Assembly (NCBI GenBank): GCA_043778315.1
Contig: JAYWGJ010000067.1
Location: 1-9,280 of the forward strand
Source of the DNA: JBEEMU01 sp043778315
Lineage (GTDB): Bacteria; Bacteroidota; Bacteroidia; Chitinophagales; Saprospiraceae
DNA: 9,280 bases
Direction: 5' to 3'
Shown here one piece after another: positions 6,165 through 9,280 of the stretch (its first letter is position 1; every line of letters begins with the position of its first letter). Under the pieces are notes generated by a model. The model was not told where the DNA came from. It was given only the letters and a program-made list of their open reading frames with translations, and searched no databases. The translations under genes were made by a program, and so were the position numbers.

Positions 6165-6311
6165 CCTTATAGAGGCATAGCCAAACGCCCTTCTGGAACG
6201 ACGAATAGGTAAAGGCGCACACCTATACAGTGTGCGTCTCCAAACCTACTCTCCAGACCTTAAAAATTTTGGCTATTTTCTATAAGGAGATACCGTTTAG
6301 CGAAACGCTAA
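6131..6311 (-). ncRNA. Candidate structured small RNA (rod-shaped, possibly 6S-like) with its own terminator
   Basis: Read on the minus strand, 6287-6165 folds as nested perfect stems separated by internal loops: CCTTATAG/CTATAAGG, ATAGCCAAA/TTTGGCTAT, TCTGGA/TCCAGA, TAGGT/ACCTA, and an apical CGCACAC/GTGTGCG with a 7-base loop. After it comes a second hairpin (AAGG-TGAAC paired with GTTCA-CCTT) and then TTTTTTT at 6139-6133, a textbook intrinsic terminator. A small hairpin TTAGCG/CGCTAA (6297-6311) precedes the rod. A single long rod with an asymmetric internal loop, 150-200 nt and independently terminated, is the general shape of 6S RNA. I do not recognise conserved 6S sequence, so that name is inference. 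It ends 100 bases before the paralogue gene on the same strand, so a leader RNA with attenuation is the alternative. Confidence 0.55.
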
Positions 6312-6360
6312 TATTTTATATGTATCTTTTTTATTTTATTTCATGCGGTAACGATAGAAA

Positions 6361-7038
6361 GTGTTTTTGATATTAGCAAATGTGAAATATTTTTATATCA
6401 ATGTGGCTAATTTTACGATACAAACCATCAATCGCTACGGCGTGAGCAAGCACGGCGACGGTTTTTTGTGGCAATTATTTGGCTTGTATCAACAAGGCGT
6501 GAAGCAGGGTTATTTGCTCAATTATGTAGTCAATCAGCAGCAGATTTCGCCGTTTACTTACAAAAATATCGTTGCAATTGGCTTGCGGCTCGGCGAGTAC
6601 GATTATGTGCGCGGGTTTTTGGAAGACTACCGCGCCGCACTCCCGAAAGCCGACCGCCGCACCTATTATCACTACAATTTGGCGCGCTATCATTACACCG
6701 TGAAAGCCTACACCGACGCGATGCCGATACTCAATAAACTAGAAGGCAATCAAGTTTTTTTGCTCTTAGATGCGAAATTAATGCTCCTCAAAATTTATTA
6801 CGAACTGAAAGAATACGATGTTTTGGAGGCGCATTTGCGTGCATTCGGGCAGTTTTTGCATCGCAAACGCAATGTTTTGAGTTATCATCAAGCGAATTAT
6901 AAAAATATTATCGGAATCACGAAAAGTCTAATGGAACTCGAGCCGCACAACGCCGCCGAATTGGCTATTTTGCGATAGCAAATAGAAAATACAAATCCGC
7001 TTACGGAGCGCGATTGGCTGTTAGCGCAATGCGTGTAA
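6361..7038 (+). pseudogene. 5'-truncated helical-repeat (TPR-like) protein with an in-frame TAG
   Basis: The open frame begins at a GTG at 6361, directly after in-frame stops (TAA at 6349, TAG at 6355), and reads 205 codons to TAG at 6976-6978. The same frame continues for 19 more sensible codons (QIENTNPLTERDWLLAQCV) to a TAA at 7036-7038. The sequence is an array of amphipathic helices (SPFTYKNIVAIGLRLGEYDY, YYHYNLARYHY, LLDAKLMLLKIYYELKEYD). It resembles the C-terminal part of roughly 500-aa Bacteroidota hypothetical proteins, which usually end in a pattern like ...RDWLL. If that is right, about the first 300 residues are missing, and the last 20 have been cut off by a nonsense codon. No start with promoter or signal peptide is visible. 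The family resemblance is from memory and no function is claimed. Confidence 0.6.
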
Positions 7039-7042
7039 CGGC

Positions 7043-7064
7043 GTTTGGGTTTCAGCCCGCACCT
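7043..7064. repeat. Degenerate REP-like unit (TGGGTTTCAGCCCGCACC)
   Basis: GTTTGGGTTTCAGCCCGCACC just after the helical-repeat gene has the same GGGyTTnAGCCCGCAC core as the palindromes at 8288-8399. It has lost part of its left arm. These units sit between genes, like REP elements. Confidence 0.45.
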
Positions 7065-7153
7065 TCAAGAGGTAGTCATTTTTATTTTTACACCAGGAAT
7101 TACGCGAATTTACACTAATTTTTGACGATTAGACAATTTTAATTTCACAAATT

Positions 7154-7188
7154 GTTTGAGTAAAAAATTTTCAATTTTTTACTCAAAC
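7154..7188. repeat. Internal 16-bp perfect hairpin of the palindromic element
   Basis: GTTTGAGTAAAAAATT (7154-7169), loop TTC, then AATTTTTTACTCAAAC (7173-7188). AT-rich with no T-tail after it, so it is not a convincing terminator. Confidence 0.75.
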
Positions 7189-7225
7189 CGCGCAATTTAG
7201 GAACTGTGCGGTCAAAATTCGTTTA

Positions 7226-7259
7226 ATTTCAATAATTTTCGAATGAAAATTATTGAAAT
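7226..7259. repeat. Internal 15-bp perfect hairpin of the palindromic element
   Basis: ATTTCAATAATTTTC (7226-7240), loop GAAT, then GAAAATTATTGAAAT (7245-7259). It is the second long perfect stem within the same ~250-bp element. Confidence 0.75.
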
Positions 7260-7388
7260 ATTCGTGAAAATCGAAGATTAGACGAAGGCAATTAAAAAAT
7301 GTCCGCCGATAGAATTAGTGTAAATTCGCGTAATTTGTGGTAAAGTTTTGGATAACTGACCAGCTCTGCCCGTACCTGTTTTATTCTG

Positions 7389-7406
7389 TTCGGGTGGAAA
7401 CCCGAA
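7389..7406. repeat. Short palindrome TTCGGGT-GGAA-ACCCGAA
   Basis: A perfect 7-bp stem with a GGAA tetraloop, in the gap between the palindromic element and the enoyl-CoA hydratase promoter. Its shape resembles the other REP-like units here. No T-tract follows directly. It could instead be a weak terminator for read-through from the left. Confidence 0.45.
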
Positions 7407-7450
7407 CGCCGAAAAAATTGATTTTTCAAGAAAAATTATATAAAAATAAA

Positions 7451-7458
7451 TACCTTTG
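7451..7458 (+). promoter_or_regulatory. Bacteroidota -7 promoter element of the enoyl-CoA hydratase gene
   Basis: TACCTTTG matches the TAnnTTTG consensus exactly and lies 38 bases ahead of the ATG at 7497. The region 20-25 bases upstream reads TTTTTC rather than TTG, so the -33 element is weak or absent. Confidence 0.6.
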
Positions 7459-7496
7459 TACTCAGAAAATTTATTTATCAATTATTACGAAAGAAA

Positions 7497-8279
7497 ATGA
7501 CTTACGAAACTTTATTGGTTGAAAACAATAATAATATTTTATTGGTAACAATTAACCGTCCGCAAGCCCTCAACGCGCTCAACGGACAAGTGATGACCGA
7601 CCTCGAGCAGCTTTTTGGCACGGCGATACCCGCAATGACCGACCTCAAAGGCGTGGTTTTGACGGGCGCGGGCGAAAAAGCGTTTGTGGCGGGTGCCGAT
7701 ATTAAGGAATTTTTGAGCTTAGACCGCGATAGTGGCGCGGCGATGGCTGGACGCGGACAGCGCATATTTTTTAGCATAGAAAACTGCCGCGTACCCGTAG
7801 TGGCTGCCGTGAACGGTTTTGCGCTCGGCGGCGGCTGCGAACTCGCGATGGCGTGTCACCTGCGCATAGCGGGCGCGGGCGCGAAGTTCGGGCAGCCCGA
7901 AGTCAATCTCGGCATCATTCCTGGCTACGGCGGCACGCAACGCCTCACGCAACTCGTGGGCAAAGGCAAAGCCTTAGAGCTGATGATGACCGCCGATATT
8001 ATCGACGCGACGGAGGCGCACCGCTTAGGCTTGGCAAATCACGTTGTGGCGGCAGGCGAAGAAGTGGCGTTTGCGACCAAAATAATAGAGAAAATAGGCA
8101 AAAAAGCACCAATTGCTATCGCAAAAGTGATTGAATGTGTCAATGCCGCTTTCAATGACGGCGAAAACGGCTACGAGCGCGAAGTGGCGGAATTTGCGGT
8201 GACTTGCGCGAGCGAGGATTTCAAAGAGGGCGCGGGCGCGTTTGTAGAAAAAAGAAAAGCGGAATTTAAGGGACGTTAA
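7497..8279 (+). CDS. Enoyl-CoA hydratase (crotonase family)
   Basis: 260 codons from ATG at 7497 to TAA, the normal length for a single-domain crotonase. It adds water across the double bond of 2-enoyl-CoA thioesters in the cytoplasm, as in beta-oxidation or short-chain acyl-CoA metabolism. The oxyanion-hole segments are AFVAGADIKEF (residues 62-72) and GFALGGGCELAMACHLRI (107-124). The two catalytic acids match those of rat mitochondrial hydratase: Glu115 in GGGCE and Glu135 in QPEVNLGIIPGYGGTQRL, with the same 20-residue spacing. Both are kept, so hydratase activity is more likely than an isomerase or another crotonase reaction. The chain length of its substrate cannot be told. It has its own promoter element and is followed 156 bases later by HMG-CoA reductase on the same strand, with palindromic repeats between them, so co-transcription is uncertain. 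Confidence 0.95.
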   Translation: MTYETLLVENNNNILLVTINRPQALNALNGQVMTDLEQLFGTAIPAMTDLKGVVLTGAGEKAFVAGADIKEFLSLDRDSGAAMAGRGQRIFFSIENCRVPVVAAVNGFALGGGCELAMACHLRIAGAGAKFGQPEVNLGIIPGYGGTQRLTQLVGKGKALELMMTADIIDATEAHRLGLANHVVAAGEEVAFATKIIEKIGKKAPIAIAKVIECVNAAFNDGENGYEREVAEFAVTCASEDFKEGAGAFVEKRKAEFKGR

Positions 8280-8287
8280 TTTCGGGC

Positions 8288-8399
8288 GTGCGGACTTTGG
8301 GAGTGCGGACTTCAGTCCGCACAAAACTCGTATATATTATGTGTGCGGGCTAAAGCCCACCCTCCCAGTATGTGCGGGTTAAAACCACGTCCTCCCAGT
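8288..8399. repeat. Cluster of REP-like palindromic units
   Basis: GTGCGGACTT occurs at 8288 and 8303. The second copy forms a perfect palindrome GTGCGGACT-TC-AGTCCGCAC (8303-8322). Two related units follow: TGTGCGGGCTAAAGCCCACC at 8342 and TGTGCGGGTTAAAACCACGT at 8371. Each ends in CCTCCCAGT, so they are also direct repeats with a period of 29 bases. They fill the gap between the enoyl-CoA hydratase and the HMG-CoA reductase and belong to the same family as the unit at 7043-7064. No T-tract follows, so their role as terminators is doubtful. Confidence 0.7.
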
Positions 8400-8435
8400 T
8401 TATAAAAGATACTTTATAGTTATAATAAATTGATT

Positions 8436-9280
8436 ATGAAACCTTTAAGCGGATTTTCGAAGCTGCCGAAGCGCAAAAAACTGCAATGGGTGGTCGAGAA
8501 CTTTTTTCAGAACCCCGACCAAGTCGCACGCGAAATGATGTCGTATTGGCATACGAACGAGGCGCAACAGCAGGTATTCGACGATTTTTCGGAGAACACC
8601 CTAAGCAATTATTTTTTGCCGTTTGGGGTCGCGCCAAATTTCGTGATTAACGGCAAACAATACGTTGTGCCGATGGTTATCGAGGAGAGCAGCGTGGTTG
8701 CGGCGGCGAGTTCGGGCGCGAAGTTTTGGGCGGAGCGCGGCGGCTTCAAGGCGGAGATTTTGGGTATGAAAAAGGTCGGTCAAGTACATTTTGAGTGGTT
8801 TGGTAAACCCGAACATCTCAAAGCCGCTTTTCCGCTTTTGCGCAAAGAATTATTCGACAAAACGCAGCACCTCACCGAAAGTATGCGCGCCCGTGGCGGC
8901 GGTATTTTGGACGTAGAACTCATCGACCTCACGGCGCGTGAGCCGAATTTATATCAGTTGCGCGCCACATTTCACACCTGCGACAGCATGGGCGCGAACT
9001 TCGTAAACACCGTTTTGGAGCAGATGGGCAGCGACCTACAAGCCTTCTGCATGGCATACCCCGACTTTACCGATACGGAGCGCGAAGCGAACGTAATCAT
9101 GTGTATATTAAGCAATTATACGCCCGAATGCTTGGTTCGCGTCACCGCGCAATGTCCCCTAGCGGCGTTAGGTAGCTTCGATGGCGGCATCTCGGCGGAG
9201 CAATTTGCGTACAAATTTGCGAAAGCAATCCGCATCGCGCACATCGATCCGTATCGCGCTACGACGCACAATAAAGGTAT
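8436..9280 (+). CDS. mvaA: Hydroxymethylglutaryl-CoA reductase, class II type (partial, C-terminus outside window)
   Basis: The frame opens at ATG 8436 and is unbroken to the window edge, giving 281 codons of an expected 430 or so. It interconverts HMG-CoA and mevalonate; in Bacteroidota this serves isoprenoid synthesis by the mevalonate pathway. Class II landmarks are present: FSENTLSNYFLPFGVAPNF (51-69), the catalytic Glu in VIEESSVVAAAS (E83/E84), the cofactor-side motif DSMGANF (183-189), and the catalytic Lys280 in THNKG, which ends the window. The catalytic Asp and His of the C-terminal part lie outside. The opening (FSKLPKRKKLQWV) matches the N-terminal form I know from Flavobacteria-type enzymes. 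No clear TAnnTTTG element is seen in the 36 bases between the repeats and the ATG, so its promoter is unassigned. Confidence 0.93.
   Translation, partial: MKPLSGFSKLPKRKKLQWVVENFFQNPDQVAREMMSYWHTNEAQQQVFDDFSENTLSNYFLPFGVAPNFVINGKQYVVPMVIEESSVVAAASSGAKFWAERGGFKAEILGMKKVGQVHFEWFGKPEHLKAAFPLLRKELFDKTQHLTESMRARGGGILDVELIDLTAREPNLYQLRATFHTCDSMGANFVNTVLEQMGSDLQAFCMAYPDFTDTEREANVIMCILSNYTPECLVRVTAQCPLAALGSFDGGISAEQFAYKFAKAIRIAHIDPYRATTHNKG

Larger units (their letters stand above)
7091..7341. repeat. Palindromic element with 23-bp perfect terminal inverted repeats (MITE-like)
   Basis: 7098-7120 (AATTACGCG, AATTTACACTAATT) is an exact reverse complement of 7313-7335, and the pairing continues imperfectly outward (CACCA against TGTGG). 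Inside are three further hairpins: a 16-bp perfect stem at 7154-7188, a shorter one at 7188-7211 (CCGCGCA/TGTGCGG), and a 15-bp perfect stem at 7226-7259. GATTAGAC also occurs as a direct repeat just inside each end (7127 and 7276). No coding frame is present. The layout fits a miniature mobile element or a large cruciform repeat. The terminal motif looks familiar as a dispersed repeat in environmental bacterial genomes, but I cannot attach a name. Confidence 0.65.

Noticed and set aside
6028..6222. 64-codon minus-strand frame over the RNA-like region
   Set aside because: It crosses the terminator and the hairpin arms and has no recognisable features. The pairing explains the sequence better than coding does.
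6165..6287. Signal recognition particle RNA as identity for the structured RNA
   Set aside because: The conserved GGAA-type apical loop and the GCAGC motif of domain IV are absent; the apical loop here is TGTATAG.
7502..8324. Minus-strand and +2 frames inside the enoyl-CoA hydratase gene
   Set aside because: Codon-bias shadows of a GC-richer gene with fully conserved crotonase motifs.
8288..8399. CRISPR array
   Set aside because: Only two to four degenerate, self-complementary units with spacing too short and uneven, and no cas genes; REP-like repeats fit better.
8434..8816. Minus-strand frames of 67 and 71 codons opposite the HMG-CoA reductase
   Set aside because: They lie opposite a confidently identified enzyme gene and show no family features.

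Overview
The window looks like a chromosomal segment of a member of the Bacteroidota. The grounds are a type IX secretion (T9SS) C-terminal sorting domain, a BatA-type VWA protein, a class II HMG-CoA reductase of the kind Flavobacteria and relatives use in the mevalonate pathway, and -7 promoter elements of the TAnnTTTG type with no clear Shine-Dalgarno sites. I cannot name a genus. Base composition is mixed: the housekeeping genes at both ends are moderately GC-rich, while the secreted-protein block in the middle is very AT-rich in places.

Left end (1-1214, minus strand): a 137-aa helical protein of unknown function is followed about 20 bases later by the start of batA, which runs off the window. 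They look like one operon, with a candidate promoter near 1150-1177 and a strong upstream terminator at 1178-1214 that insulates it.

Middle (1256-6031, minus strand): a cluster of decaying secreted-protein genes. The main one is a roughly 1,209-codon frame from 5166 to 1537. It has a signal peptide, a lipoprotein-free N-terminal domain, a TIG-like domain, a matrixin-type zinc protease domain (HExxHxxGxxH plus Met-turn), Ig-like repeats, a Pro/Thr linker and a T9SS sorting domain. It is interrupted by two in-frame stops, TAG at 3994-3996 and TGA at 2764-2766, without any frameshift. Just upstream lies a divergent paralogue of its first ~240 residues that stops abruptly inside the TIG domain (5219-6031). 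Just downstream lies an orphan T9SS sorting-domain remnant (1256-1366). Two strong hairpin terminators separate that remnant from the main gene.

6131-6311: a long rod-shaped set of nested stems on the minus strand, ending in a hairpin with a T-tract. This is a good candidate for a structured small RNA, possibly 6S-like.

Right part (6361-9280, plus strand): a 5'-truncated helical-repeat gene with a further in-frame TAG near its end; a ~250-bp palindromic element with 23-bp perfect terminal inverted repeats and three internal hairpins; an intact crotonase-family enoyl-CoA hydratase behind a perfect TACCTTTG element; a cluster of REP-like palindromes; and the first 281 codons of HMG-CoA reductase. 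The intact metabolic genes at the right, set against the broken genes and repeats in the centre, suggest a recombination-prone accessory island between conserved chromosomal genes.
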